From Amphibacillus sp. MSJ-3 (GTDB lineage Bacteria > Bacillota > Bacilli > Bacillales > Amphibacillaceae): DNA of 64,000 nucleotides. Below the pieces are notes generated by a model. It was not told the origin of the DNA. It searched no databases and saw only the letters and a program-made list of their open reading frames with translations. Of this stretch, positions 44,758 through 55,100 are shown in pieces. Location: the NCBI RefSeq assembly GCF_018919165.1, contig NZ_JAHLQM010000003.1, positions 1-64,000 on the forward strand, given 5' to 3'. The position numbers were made by a program, and so were the translations under genes. How positions within the stretch are numbered: the first letter of the stretch is position 1; each line of letters opens with the position of its first letter.

Positions 44758-45525
44758 TTAATCCTCGATAAAATGCAGATCGTAATGATTACTTATTTTT
44801 TCAACCGTTTCGGGTGCCTTAATTTGTGCTTTTCTGTTTAACAAGATAATCGCCTGGCTGGGGGCCTTCACTTTATATTGGTAGACATGGTTAAGCTTGC
44901 TATCATCCATTAAGATTCGGATATTTTGACTTTGTTGCATGGCACATTCTTTGATCATCGCTTCGTCTAGATTGGTTGTTGTTAATCCGTTTTCTTTACT
45001 GATGCCATTCATTCCGATAAATGCGAAGGAAAAGTTCATTCGCTCGAGTTGATGAAAGGCTGTTAAACCAATGATTGCATGTGTATTTTGTTTGACCGGT
45101 CCTCCTAATAGGGTGACCTTTATCCCTCTTTGTAAAGCTAATAAAGCTTGATCGACTCCGTTGGTAACCATGTGGATATTTTTATTATTGGGTAAAACTC
45201 TAACCAATTCTAGGGTGGCAGTGCCAGCATCAATAAAAATTTGACTATTTGCTTTAATTAAGTGGGAACAGTACTTAGCAATTTTTACTTTTGTTTGAAA
45301 GTTGCTCCTTTCTTTTTGTGACATTTTTTGTTCATTTCTAATATTTTTAACCGTGGTTGCTCCACCATGAACGCGTGTTAAGAGTCCCATTTCTTCTAAG
45401 GCGATCAGATCACGCCTTAAAGTAGACTCACTAACCCCAACATCAACAACTAAATCATGAATCGATACGGTTTCTTTTTGTGACAATAAATTTAGGATTT
45501 TTTCCTTTCGGTGTTGAAATAACAT
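44758..45525 (-). CDS. fruR: DeoR-family fructose operon repressor
   Basis: DeoR-type repressor of 255 residues. It has an N-terminal HTH (SIHDLVVDVGVSESTLRRDL and then LLTRVHGGATT), followed by a sugar-phosphate sensing domain (IFIDAGTATLELVRVLP, TNGVDQALLAL, TLLGGPVKQNTHAI). It should sense fructose 1-phosphate and control the operon that it heads. The ATG at 45525 follows AGAGGTTG; a TTG at 45534 opens the frame. Confidence 0.93.
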   Translation of the reverse strand: MLFQHRKEKILNLLSQKETVSIHDLVVDVGVSESTLRRDLIALEEMGLLTRVHGGATTVKNIRNEQKMSQKERSNFQTKVKIAKYCSHLIKANSQIFIDAGTATLELVRVLPNNKNIHMVTNGVDQALLALQRGIKVTLLGGPVKQNTHAIIGLTAFHQLERMNFSFAFIGMNGISKENGLTTTNLDEAMIKECAMQQSQNIRILMDDSKLNHVYQYKVKAPSQAIILLNRKAQIKAPETVEKISNHYDLHFIED

Positions 45526-45564
45526 ATTTATCAACCTCTTGTTTCCGTTTTCATTTATAAATAG

Positions 45565-45593
45565 ATTATATAATAGATTTCAGTCAAAAACAA
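45565..45593 (-). promoter_or_regulatory. Promoter of the fru operon
   Basis: Read leftwards, TTGTTT (45588-45593) and TATAAT (45565-45570) are 17 bp apart, about 40 bases before the fruR start. A-rich GAAAACGGAAAC just downstream may be part of a DeoR-type operator, but this is not certain. Confidence 0.6.
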
Positions 45594-46094
45594 TCAAATT
45601 ACATCATTATTATTCAGAATAATTCATCCTGATGAAAATTGAAGGATTTCTTTCCGTGAATAAATGAAATTTTACCTACTCTATTTTCTTATTTGTCACC
45701 TGACTTATAAACAAGTGATTGTCCGCTTTTTGAAAAATTTAAGATGAAGAGGTTTTATATTTGATTTTCTCTCTTACCTTTAATATTTAACTTCTTTCGG
45801 TTAGAATTAAAATAGGTCTTGTAGTTTCTACCTTTGATTCGGTCTTAACGACTTAATTACAATAGGAATCTACTGGCCTTTTTCTATGGGCAAATAAAGA
45901 AGGTGTTCAGCAGTGTAGGTAAGTACATAAAAATGTGTTTTTCTGATTCTTTAAGTAGATGTAATGATCGATATAACTCTAATTATTCAATTTTTAAAAA
46001 TGACTAAGAAGGTTGGAAGATTAGTTTTACAAAGAAGATTATCTAAATCAATATAGTAGTTTTGGATAGAATAGACAGCAAAGGATGAACGTAA
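45594..46094. other. Gene-free divergent region between fru operon and TauE gene
   Basis: About 500 bases of AT-rich sequence with stops in all frames. No conserved RNA or repeat family was recognised. It must carry the promoter for the TauE-like gene. Confidence 0.4.
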
Positions 46095-46862
46095 ATGATT
46101 TTTTTGTATTTTATGATTGGGCTTTTGGCTAGTACCATTGGGGCAATTGCTGGAATTGGTGGGGGAGTTTTTATGAAACCAATTTTGGATTTCTTAGGGC
46201 ATTATCCGATTGGGACGATTGGAGTTCTTTCATCAACGACTGTTCTGGGGATGTCGACAGTCTCATTATGGACTAAACGCCGTGACCTTAAAACGATGGA
46301 TAAGATCCAAGCAATCTTACTTGCTAGTGGATCGGTGATTGGTGGTTTGTTAGGGAAAAGTATCTTCACGTCATTACTAGCTTACGGTTGGGTTGGAGTC
46401 ATTCAAACTAGTTTTTTAATTATTATATTTAGCGCCGTATTCGTCTATGTTCAATATAAAGACAAATTTCCATCTTACCATATTGAAAATAAATGGATTA
46501 TTTTGTTGGTAGGGCTTATACTTGGTTTATTATCTGCCTTTTTAGATATCGGTGGCGGTCCACATAATATTGCAATATTAAGCTTACTTTTTGCTTTGGA
46601 TACAAAGAAAGCAGGCCTTTATTCAATTTTTATTATCTTCTTTTCACAGCTATCCTCACTTTTTATCACAAGTGTAACTGTTGATTTGGGAAGTTATAAT
46701 TTAACGATGTTACCGGGTATGGTAATTGGTGGGATTCTAGGAGGCCTAATCGGTAGTCGGTTGGCAAAGTGGCTCTCAATTGAGCAGGTTGACCTGATCT
46801 TTAAGCTCATCATCATTTCGTTATTAATACTAAATTTATATAATTTAATCGTGGCTTTGTAA
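46095..46862 (+). CDS. TauE/SafE-family sulfite/sulfonate exporter-like membrane protein
   Basis: A 255-residue polytopic protein with about eight spans in two repeated halves, each carrying the family glycine motif: GAIAGIGGGVFMKPILDFLG near residues 17-36 and LLSAFLDIGGGPHNIAILSL near 144-163. Members move organosulfur compounds or sulfite across the membrane; the substrate here is unknown. AAAGGATG precedes the ATG. It is a lone gene followed by a repeat with a terminator-like hairpin. Confidence 0.9.
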   Translation: MIFLYFMIGLLASTIGAIAGIGGGVFMKPILDFLGHYPIGTIGVLSSTTVLGMSTVSLWTKRRDLKTMDKIQAILLASGSVIGGLLGKSIFTSLLAYGWVGVIQTSFLIIIFSAVFVYVQYKDKFPSYHIENKWIILLVGLILGLLSAFLDIGGGPHNIAILSLLFALDTKKAGLYSIFIIFFSQLSSLFITSVTVDLGSYNLTMLPGMVIGGILGGLIGSRLAKWLSIEQVDLIFKLIIISLLILNLYNLIVAL

Positions 46863-46867
46863 GATTA

Positions 46868-47022
46868 AACAGGAAAGAGTCAGGGATAAAACCCAGCTAA
46901 AATAAAAAGGGAATTCAGTAGATACTGGATTCCCTCTTTGATATTATGATCATTTAATAGATTCATCATGACTTAAATAGTTTAGATTTATCATGCCACG
47001 ATTTACACTCTAGGTGGGCGCT
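46868..47022 (-). repeat. About 150-bp repeat with terminator-like hairpin, copy 2 (inverted)
   Basis: Inverted partner of 33977-34125. Its hairpin GGGAATTCAGTAG-ATACTGGATTCCC (about 46907-46935) with flanking A/T runs would end the TauE gene transcript. Confidence 0.75.
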
Positions 47023-47040
47023 TTCCGTAGGTGAATGTTT

Positions 47041-47135
47041 TTGCTGGGACGAGTAACCGCAAGTCTCTTTGGTGGGGCGAGTAACCGCAAATCACTTCGA
47101 TGGGACGAGTAACCGCAGCCCCAGTCCCAGTCCCA
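47041..47135 (+). repeat. 28-bp tandem repeat array with AGTCCC hexamers, copy at 47.0 kb
   Basis: Three units with an exact 28-bp period, core GGGACGAGTAACCGCAA, the last ending in CAGCCCCAGTCCCAGTCCCA. Same orientation as the arrays at 6.5, 29.9 and 35.3 kb. Confidence 0.8.
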
Positions 47136-47248
47136 TGCCACAATTATTATCGCTCCACTGCTGTGTCGCCATAAGGATTTTTGGACTCGCACTTTTTCCA
47201 TGGGAGTCACTAGCCGATCTTCCAATCACTTGGTTGGTACTCTTGGGA

Positions 47249-47543
47249 TAGATCATAAATGGATTATTTTTAAAGAAACGAAAAGAGCACCTTAAACAAT
47301 CAGCTACTAAAGCAGCTAGTCGTTTAAGAGGTAAATCCAAAGCATATAAAGAACGAGACTTAGCGTTATTGGCCGTGAAGTTAGGGAAATTCACAAGCCA
47401 TAACGCTAAGACTTCAAATGATCTAGAATATTACAGAAATAAAAATGCTTCTATTTACTTAGTAAGGCTACTTATGTTCCAGCTTCTAATCTTTCACTCA
47501 ATGTTGTTGAATGTTAAAGTTACCTTAGATCACCTTATTAAGT
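47249..47543 (+). pseudogene. Unidentified open remnant without a start codon
   Basis: A plus-strand frame between stops reads LKKRKEHLKQSATKAASRLR and then GKSKAYKERDLALLAVKLGK, followed by SNDLEYYRNKNASIYL. It is basic and helical. It has no ATG, GTG or TTG with a ribosome site, and it runs into the 3' end of ribH on the other strand. The composition looks coding, so it is probably a truncated gene from a mobile element, but I cannot name it. Confidence 0.35.
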
Positions 47544-47986
47544 GAGATCATTTCTAGTAATCCTTGAGCAACTTCACTGCCTTTATTACCTGCTTTTGTT
47601 CCAGCGCGTTCGATTGCTTGCTCAATCGTTTCAGTTGTTAGCACCCCAAACAAGACGGGGATATCTGACTCTAGTCCAATATGTGCGACACCTTTGGCAA
47701 CTTCATTACTGACTAATTCATAATGTGTTGTTGCACCTCGGATCACGACACCAAGGGTTATAATGCCATCGTATTTATTTTGTCCGACTAATTTTTTAGT
47801 GATAAAAGGAATCTCAAATGCACCTGGTACCCAATAAATATCGATATCTTCTTCTTTAACTCCATGGCGCATTAAATTGTCGATTGCTCCTGATAATAGC
47901 TTTGAAGTGATAAACTCATTAAAACGAGCAATCACAATTCCTACTTTTATATTTTTCCCGTTAAAATTTCCTTCGAATGTTGGCAT
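47525..47986 (-). CDS. ribH: 6,7-dimethyl-8-ribityllumazine synthase
   Basis: Lumazine synthase condenses 5-amino-6-ribitylaminouracil with 3,4-dihydroxy-2-butanone 4-phosphate, the step before riboflavin. The 153-residue protein is typical: [54 protein letters not shown] with the catalytic His, and [33 protein letters not shown] precedes the ATG. It is the last gene of the rib operon, 12 bases after ribBA. Confidence 0.97.
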   Translation of the reverse strand: MPTFEGNFNGKNIKVGIVIARFNEFITSKLLSGAIDNLMRHGVKEEDIDIYWVPGAFEIPFITKKLVGQNKYDGIITLGVVIRGATTHYELVSNEVAKGVAHIGLESDIPVLFGVLTTETIEQAIERAGTKAGNKGSEVAQGLLEMISLNKVI

Positions 47987-47998
47987 ATTAATTCTCCT

Positions 47999-49180
47999 TT
48001 AATTAATTGATAGTAGATGATGGAACTTTTCCTTTTTAGTTTTCATATAATGGAGATTTTCCTTCTCCGGATCTATTTCTAATGGAATGCGTTGTATCAC
48101 TTCAATTCCAAAAGCATTTAATTGATCAATTTTGTTAGGGTTATTTGTCAGTAATTTGATTTTCTCAATTCCATATGACTTAAGGATTTGTGCTGCAAAG
48201 CGATAATCTCTCTCATCTGGCTTAAAGCCCAGGGCGAGATTTGCATCAAAGGTATCTAAACCCTCTTCTTGTAGTTGATAGGTTTTTAGCTTATTTTTCA
48301 AACCAATCCCGCGTCCTTCTTGTCTAAGATAAAGAATTGCTCCGACACCATTTGCTTCAATCATACGCATCGCCTCATGTAGTTGTTCACCACAATCGCA
48401 ACGGTGAGAACCAAAAATATCCCCTGTTAGACATTCCGAATGAATCCGAACAAGTAAAGGTTCTTTAAGATCTCTAATCTCACCTTTGGATAGAAGAAGA
48501 TGTTCTTTATTTGTTTCATCTTCAAACAAAGTTAAATCAAAGTTACCATAGGCTGTCGGTAACTTTACTGTTAACCCTTGATTTGCCGTTAAATATGTGA
48601 CTAACTCTTCAATAGTAATGATTGGCATCTTCCACTTTTTTGCTAAGATTTCTAATTGTGGTCTTCGAGCCATCGTTCCATCTTCATTTAAAATCTCGCA
48701 AATATAGGCAGCTTGTGGCTCTTTTGCTAGCTTGGCCAAATCAATGGCCGCTTCAGTATGGCCTCTTCTTGCTAATACCCCTTCTTTTTTAGCGATTAAG
48801 GGGAAGATATGGCCTGGTTGATGAAAAACGCTAGCTTGATTAGTTAGGTTAGCTAATTCCTTAATTGTCTTTGCCCGGTCAAAGGCGGAAATACCTGTTG
48901 AAGTGTCTTGATGATCGATACTGATTGTAAATGCAGTTCGATAAGAATCTGTATTCTCTTTTATCATTTCCGTAAGTCCAAAATGATTGGCAATCTCTTC
49001 AGAAATAGGGGCACAGATTAAACCGCGAGCCTGTTTGGTCATAAAGTTAACAGTCTCAGCTGTAACTAAGTTTGCTAATCCAACCAGATCCCCCTCAGCT
49101 TCCCGATCATCATCATCTACGACAATGATGAGCTTCCCTTGTTTTAAGGATTCAATTGCTTGTTCAATACGCTTAGTCAT
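47999..49180 (-). CDS. ribBA: Bifunctional DHBP synthase / GTP cyclohydrolase II
   Basis: A 393-residue fusion supplying both precursors of riboflavin. The N-terminal DHBP synthase has the acidic loop VDDDDREAEGDL and RRGHTEAAIDLAKLA. The C-terminal GTP cyclohydrolase II starts near 205 and has the zinc-binding HSECLTGDIFGSHRCDCGEQ and YLRQEGRGIGLKNK. Its ATG overlaps the ribE stop by one base, implying coupled translation. Confidence 0.97.
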   Translation of the reverse strand: MTKRIEQAIESLKQGKLIIVVDDDDREAEGDLVGLANLVTAETVNFMTKQARGLICAPISEEIANHFGLTEMIKENTDSYRTAFTISIDHQDTSTGISAFDRAKTIKELANLTNQASVFHQPGHIFPLIAKKEGVLARRGHTEAAIDLAKLAKEPQAAYICEILNEDGTMARRPQLEILAKKWKMPIITIEELVTYLTANQGLTVKLPTAYGNFDLTLFEDETNKEHLLLSKGEIRDLKEPLLVRIHSECLTGDIFGSHRCDCGEQLHEAMRMIEANGVGAILYLRQEGRGIGLKNKLKTYQLQEEGLDTFDANLALGFKPDERDYRFAAQILKSYGIEKIKLLTNNPNKIDQLNAFGIEVIQRIPLEIDPEKENLHYMKTKKEKFHHLLSIN

Positions 49181-49797
49181 TATAGAAGTCCTCCCAATCT
49201 TTTATCCGTAAAATGCGCTTGCGCTTTGATATATTTTCCAACCATATCTGTTTCAACATTGACATATTCGCCACGGTTTAAAGTTCCCAAATTTGTCTGA
49301 TCCTTTGAATGCGGGATTAAACTAACAGAAAAAGATCGTGCCTGTACTTCTGTTATTGTTAAGCTAACCCCATTAATTGCAATCGATCCTTGGGGAATGA
49401 TTTCTCCCTGGTGGTCCTGAGGATAGTCAAAGGTTAAAATCAATGCATTTTCATTGCTTCTTTTTTGGATCAGGCGAGTAGTTGTATCAATATGCCCAGC
49501 TACCAAATGTCCTTCCAACCTTCCATGAAAAGCTAGCGCCCGTTCTAAATTCACCTGATCGTTTATTTTTAATTTTGAAAAAGTTGTCCGGTAAAAAGTC
49601 TCCGGCATGATATCCACCGTAAAGTTGGAATCAGTCTTGGCAATTGCCGTTAGACAAACGCCATTAATCGCCATACTATCTCCAATTTGGTAGTCAGCTA
49701 ATATCTTCTTAGAGGCTTGACAAGTCAACTGTATTGTGTGTGCTTTCCGGTTGATTTTTAAAATTTTCCCTTGTTCTTGAATAAGGCCAGTAAACAA
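49180..49797 (-). CDS. ribE: Riboflavin synthase alpha subunit
   Basis: Riboflavin synthase joins two lumazine molecules into riboflavin plus a pyrimidine. The protein of about 205 residues has the two homologous lumazine-binding halves: FTGLIQEQGKIL ... GDSMAINGVCLTAI, then GHLVAGHIDTTTRLIQK ... GSIAINGVSLTITE. TTG 49797, eight bases after AAGG, gives the canonical MFTGLI start; GTG 49806 and TTG 49803 are also in frame. It follows the ribD stop by two bases. Confidence 0.95.
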   Translation of the reverse strand: MFTGLIQEQGKILKINRKAHTIQLTCQASKKILADYQIGDSMAINGVCLTAIAKTDSNFTVDIMPETFYRTTFSKLKINDQVNLERALAFHGRLEGHLVAGHIDTTTRLIQKRSNENALILTFDYPQDHQGEIIPQGSIAINGVSLTITEVQARSFSVSLIPHSKDQTNLGTLNRGEYVNVETDMVGKYIKAQAHFTDKRLGGLL

Positions 49798-49799
49798 TT

Positions 49800-50852
49800 T
49801 CAACACCTTCTTCCAGAAACTCTTATATCTTGATCAATAAATTCAACATTTACATTTCTTAATTCGATTAATCGATTAGCATTTCTTGTACTTGACATTG
49901 CTGGCACACCGTTACCACCAATTATTTTGGGTGAGATGTAAGTGATCAGCTCATCCCAATAACCACTGTTTAAAAAGCTATCATGGATTTTTGCTCCGCC
50001 TTCTACATAAAGAGATTGGATATTTCTCTTCACTAATTCATCAATAACGGATTCGATTGTTATATTTTTTTTAAAGATTAGGTCAACATGTTCGGGGAGG
50101 CTAAGCTCCACCTTTTGTTCGGTAAAAATCCAAACTGGACTCGCTTGGTTGGTAAAAATATTTAGATCGAGTTGATTAAACAATCGTCCGCGCCGGTCTA
50201 ACACCATTCGAATGGGGTGTAAGCCTTGACCGCTTCCTAATAAGAAGGGGTTGTCAGTTAGAACCGTTTGACTACCAACTAAGATCCCTTGATAATGATC
50301 GCGCTCTTTACGCACGTATTTATAAGTATCCTCTCCTGTGATCGCCGTCCGCTCGGAAAACAAAGATAGCTTGCCATCCAAAGTGATTGCCTGCTTTAAG
50401 GTGATATAGGGGCGATTTTGTTCATAGAAACAATTGAAAAAGGGATTCAATTCACGGACTTCCGTTTCTAAGACACCTGTAATCACTTTGATGCCATTTT
50501 GCTCTAATGTTTCTTTTCCTTTACCTGAAACTAAGGGATTAGGGTCGAGCTGTCCAATGACGACTTGTTTTATTCCACTATTAATAATCTCCTGTGTACA
50601 AGGGGGTTGTTTACCATAATGATTACAAGGTTCGAGTGTGACATAGAGAATTGAATCGAATTGTTTGTTAGGGGCTTTATATGATGAGAGAGCATTTTTT
50701 TCTGCATGTTCTTTGCCATATTCTAAGTGGGCGCCTTTTGCAATGACTTTTTGATTATTGACGATGACTGCACCAACTAAAGGATTAGTCAGGGTTCTAC
50801 CGAAGCCTCTTTTGGCTTCTTGAATGGCTAGTTTCATATATTTTTCATGCAT
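49800..50852 (-). CDS. ribD: Bifunctional deaminase/reductase of riboflavin synthesis
   Basis: First gene of the rib operon, 350 residues. The N-terminal deaminase has the zinc site HAE (YGKEHAEKNALS) and PCNHYGKQPPC. The C-terminal reductase has ITLKQAITLDGKLSLFSERT, GSQTVLTDNPFL and the SLYVEGGAKIHDSFLNSGYW block. The ATG at 50852 follows AAAGGAGGAGG. Expression is controlled by the upstream FMN riboswitch. Confidence 0.96.
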   Translation of the reverse strand: MHEKYMKLAIQEAKRGFGRTLTNPLVGAVIVNNQKVIAKGAHLEYGKEHAEKNALSSYKAPNKQFDSILYVTLEPCNHYGKQPPCTQEIINSGIKQVVIGQLDPNPLVSGKGKETLEQNGIKVITGVLETEVRELNPFFNCFYEQNRPYITLKQAITLDGKLSLFSERTAITGEDTYKYVRKERDHYQGILVGSQTVLTDNPFLLGSGQGLHPIRMVLDRRGRLFNQLDLNIFTNQASPVWIFTEQKVELSLPEHVDLIFKKNITIESVIDELVKRNIQSLYVEGGAKIHDSFLNSGYWDELITYISPKIIGGNGVPAMSSTRNANRLIELRNVNVEFIDQDIRVSGRRC

Positions 50853-50877
50853 CTATCCTCCTCCTTTCTAAACAAAA

Positions 50878-50907
50878 AAAGCCTTGTGTGGACCACGAGG
50901 CTTTGAT
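50878..50907 (-). terminator. Terminator governed by the FMN riboswitch
   Basis: Read leftwards, AAAGCCTCGTGG and CCACACAAGGCTTT form a stem followed by TTTTT, between the aptamer and the ribD ribosome site. It would stop transcription when FMN is bound. Confidence 0.8.
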
Positions 50908-50971
50908 TAATAGACTAAAAGAAACTACGGCAAAAAGGATACACTTATCCTGCTGTGTTTTCTAATTAGTT

Positions 50972-51104
50972 TTTCTTCTCCCATCCAGACTTTAACTGTC
51001 GGTTCTAGATTTTCACTAGATCAACCGCAAAAAAATTGCGGGTCACGGACTTCAAGTTGATCCTTGTCACCGTCGGTCGGGAATTGCACCCTGCCCCGAA
51101 GAAA
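50972..51104 (-). ncRNA. FMN riboswitch (RFN element)
   Basis: Read leftwards, it has the conserved RFN blocks in order: TTCTTCGGGGCAGGGTG, AATTCCCGACCGACGGTGA, AAGTCCGTGACCCGCAA, and, after a variable arm, GACAGTTAAAGTCTGGATGG closing with GAGAAGAA. It controls the ribD-ribE-ribBA-ribH operon according to FMN level. Confidence 0.97.
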
Positions 51105-51122
51105 CATATTCAATTCATTAAA

Positions 51123-51151
51123 AGAATAACACTTAGCTTTTTTGATGTCAA
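51123..51151 (-). promoter_or_regulatory. Promoter of the rib operon
   Basis: Read leftwards, a perfect TTGACA (51146-51151) and TATTCT (51123-51128) are 17 bp apart, just upstream of the FMN aptamer. Confidence 0.8.
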
Positions 51152-51553
51152 CATCTTCCTATATAAATATTTATAGTTAGAAAACCCTTTTGGATTTAAT
51201 CGATTAGCCTCTTTTAGAAGTCCCCTTCTATGAATTTAGGAAGAGAGGGTTATTTTTATAAGTAGATTTCCCTTGCTAATTGACCAGCCATATATAGCAA
51301 AGGACTAGCCTCACGTTTGATCATAAATATATAGAAACTTCAATTTTTAAATGGTCTTTTCATAGATTAACTAACTGTAAATCTCATACTCTAATCATAA
51401 AAGTGAAAGGGTTGGATGATAAATAGAAGATTGGTGGTCAGTAAAAGGATGTTCTAGCGTAGTGTAACTGCCAGTAGGGTTCCCACTTGTGGGATTCGAA
51501 AGACGCTAAGCTTTGTAAGTGGGAAATCCACTTATTAGCAGTGTATTTTACTC

Positions 51554-51581
51554 TTGACACTTATTTGTCCTTAGGTATAAT
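51554..51581 (+). promoter_or_regulatory. Strong promoter, probably for the amylase gene
   Basis: Perfect TTGACA (51554-51559) and TATAAT (51576-51581), 16 bp apart. It lies almost 570 bases before the amylase start, so the leader would be long or another RNA may start here. Confidence 0.6.
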
Positions 51582-52031
51582 GAATGATAGTTAGAGCAAA
51601 CGCTTTCTTTAGCGATCGCTAATGATGTAATTAACAATTTACTAATATAAATGGACCTTTTCTGATCTCTGACTGTAATAGATAAGTGAGTCAATTCGAT
51701 TCAATTAGACAATCGATTGTTTGATTTAAATGTTAATTAGTCAGGTGATTCTATCATTTTTTCTTCTCAGCTAATGATAATCAACTAGTTTAATAAATTC
51801 TAAAAGCACTCGCTTGTTTAGTTGAATTTGCTTATTTTGTACAATATAGCAGCAAGAGCATTCTTCGCAACATGATTTTTCCATATCCAGTTCTACCAGA
51901 AAAGCAAAAAGCTTATCAGCTTCTTTTAATAGATTCCCTTTTTACTTGTAAATCCAGACTTTTAATGCAGCTTAACTGAATATAAGCTCTCTACTTTAAC
52001 TTATGTGCATCGTTAATAGAACACTAAATTT

Positions 52032-52045
52032 TGTTAACGCTTACA
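52032..52045 (+). promoter_or_regulatory. CcpA-binding cre box upstream of amylase
   Basis: TGTTAACGCTTACA matches the cre consensus TGWNANCGNTNWCA at every position. It lies about 105 bases before the amylase start, so carbon catabolite repression by CcpA is expected. Confidence 0.8.
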
Positions 52046-52149
52046 AATATAGAAATAGGAGATGATCTTGTTTTGAAGGTTTTCGGATGATCGGTTTGGT
52101 GCATCAGCTATTAAATGTTTTCTAAAACTGAAGGGAGAGGAAGTAGAAA

Positions 52150-55100
52150 ATGAAGCAACAATTTCAGCGAGTATTAAGCATGATGCTATGTTTGATAATG
52201 ATCCTGCCAATGTTTGAAGGGGTCTTTATGATGCCATCGAACTTAGTGGTGGATGCTAGAGAAAGATTCGATGAATCTGGTGACCTCGTCGATAAACCAT
52301 TCTCATGGGACAATGCAAACGTTTATTTTGTACTGACTGACCGCTTTTACAATGGAAATACCAGTAATGATGATGCTTATGGAAGACCGAGCACAGATGC
52401 TTGGGGTTCAAATGTAGGGACTTTCCACGGTGGCGACATCAGTGGATTGACGCAGAAATTAGAGGAAGGTTATTTTACAGATTTAGGTACGAATGTCATA
52501 TGGATATCAGCACCATGGGAGCAAATTCATGGATGGGTCGGCGGTGGAGACGATGGTGATTTTGCCCATTATGCTTATCACGGTTATTATGGACTCGACT
52601 TCACAGCAATGGATCAGAATATGGGAACGATTGATGAGATGCGTGAATTTGTTGATCTTGCGCATTCATTGGGAATTAGGGTTGTCCTTGATATCGTGAT
52701 GAATCATGTTGGCTATCCAACGATTGTTGATATGCATGATTTTGATTTTGGTAATTCTGGTGGCCTTCCAAGAGATTGGACACCGAATCGGGATCAAGGG
52801 GAAGATTGGCATACACATAACGATATTGTCAATAAAAAAGATGAGGCAGCTTGGGCGAATTGGTGGGGAAGTGACTGGATTCGCGCAGATGAAACAGCTG
52901 GATATGATAATTGTGGTGGAAGCGAAACAACAATGTGTCTAAGTTTTCTGCCCGATGTGAAAACTGAAACAACTTCAGGCGTTGCCTTACCGCCAATCTT
53001 AAAAAATAAGTGGGAAAACCAATCGAGTGGGTATGAGGATTGGCTTGTACCAGCCGCAGAGCCTTATCGAAAAGAATTAAATATCGCACCGAAGGATTAC
53101 TTCATTAGATGGATAACCTCCTGGGTTGAGGAATTTGGGATTGATGGCTTCCGTGTCGATACTGCAAAACATGTGGAAATTGATCGCTGGGCAGAGTTAA
53201 AGGCTGAAGCTGAAGTTGCGTTACAGACATGGAGGGAGAATAACCCAGATAGTCCTGGTGCTAATTGGGATGATGATTTTTGGATGACGGCAGAGGTCTT
53301 TGGTCATGGCCTCGGTAAGAGTGAATATTTCGATCATGGTTTTGATTCAGTGATTAATTTTGAATTTCAAGATTCAAATTTGAATGATTTAGAAGGTCTC
53401 TTTGCTAGATATGCAAAAACAATTAATACTGATCCAGATTTCAATATGTTAAGTTATATCTCGTCTCATGATACAAAACTATATAGTAGAGATGATCTAA
53501 TTCAAGCAGGTACTGCACTATTACTACTTCCTGGTGGGGTACAAACCTTTTATGGCGATGAAACAGCTCGTCCATTAGGAGATAGTGGTTCGGATTCTGA
53601 TCAAGGTACCCGTTCATCAATGAACTGGGATAATATAAATGAGAAGGTTCTTTCACATTGGCAAAAACTTGGCCAGTTTAGAAATGATCACATAGCTGTT
53701 GGTGCAGGAGCCCATCATAAATTAGCTGATCGTCCATATACATTTGCCCGAACTTATGAATCGGATGATTTAGTTGATCAGGTTGTTGTAGCAACAGGTG
53801 CAGAAGGAAAGACTGAAGTGACTGTAGAAGGTATTTTTGAAGACGGAGCTGTGGTTAGAAATGCTTATACTGGCGATGAAACAACAGTTGTAAATGGTCT
53901 AGCAACATTTGATGCCGGTACACAAGGCATCATCCTGATTGAAGACACGGCTGAGCCAGTAACGAATCTACCAATTGTTTCAGCTACACCGGGAAGTCAC
54001 TCTTTCAAGACAGATGAGCTAACGATTACGTTAAATGTTGATCGTGCAGAAACAGGAAAATATACACTTGATGGGAGTCATCCGGAAGAGGGTACTGAAT
54101 TTACTGATGGCGAAGTGATAACAATTGGTGCTGATATGGAGTTTGATGAAACAGTAACATTGAAACTCTATGCAGAAAATGAAAATGGAGTTAAAACAAA
54201 AAGCTATACCTATGAAAAGCGGGATCCAGATCAGTTACTTGAAGTATATTTTAAGAAACCGGCAGATTGGGGAACACCGCAGATTTACTACTATGATGCG
54301 TTACCAGATGAGGCTGAAGTCACTTGGGATACGGCGCCAGAGATGACTCTAGTTGAGGATGATTGGTATGTATACGTTTTTGAAAATGCCCAAAGTGCAA
54401 ATATTATATTTAAGGATAGTTCAGGAAGGCAAATTCCAGGACCTAATGAGCCGGGATTTCAAATTGACCGGGTCGGTTGGTATGATGGAGAGAAATGGCT
54501 TGATTCAGATCCAATTGACAGGGAACCAAAAGAGCCAGCGACAACACCAAAGAACTTAAATGTCGTTAATGTAACGGATTCAGCGGTTACGCTTGAATGG
54601 GATCCATCTGATGGATATGTCGTTGGTTATGAAATTTTACGAGATGGAGAAGTTGTTGGTGATACAAGTCAAACGTCGTATACAGATACTAATTTGGATC
54701 CGGATACAGCCTACACATATACAGTGATTGCTAAGGGGTATGATGGACAGAAATCTGATCCCAGTGAAATGTTGAAAGTAACAACTCAAGAAGAACCAGA
54801 AGGGAATTCTGTCACTGTATATTATAAAAAAGGATTTGATACGCCATATATACACTATCGACCTGAAGGTGTCGAGTGGACAGTAGCTCCGGGCGTGAAA
54901 ATGGAAGATGCTGAAATTGCTGGTTATAGTAAGTTAACCATTGATATTGGAGAAGCTGACCGCTTAGAGGCAACTTTTAATAATGGCCAAGGTACATGGG
55001 ATAATAATAATGGAGATAACTATTTGTTTGATTCAGGTGTTCATACCTTTATTCCGGGCCATTCGGGTCCAGGTAGTATTATGCCTGGTGAGCCAGATGC

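Larger units (their letters stand above)
51152..52149. other. Long intergenic region upstream of the amylase gene
   Basis: About 1 kb without a gene. 51457-51545 is a copy of the 71-bp hairpin repeat with an enlarged loop (GTAACTGCCAGTAGG ... AAGTGGGAAATCCACTT). A promoter and a catabolite-control box, listed separately, lie to its right. A LacI-type half-palindrome GCAAACGCTTTC at about 51597-51608 may bind a maltose regulator. Confidence 0.5.
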
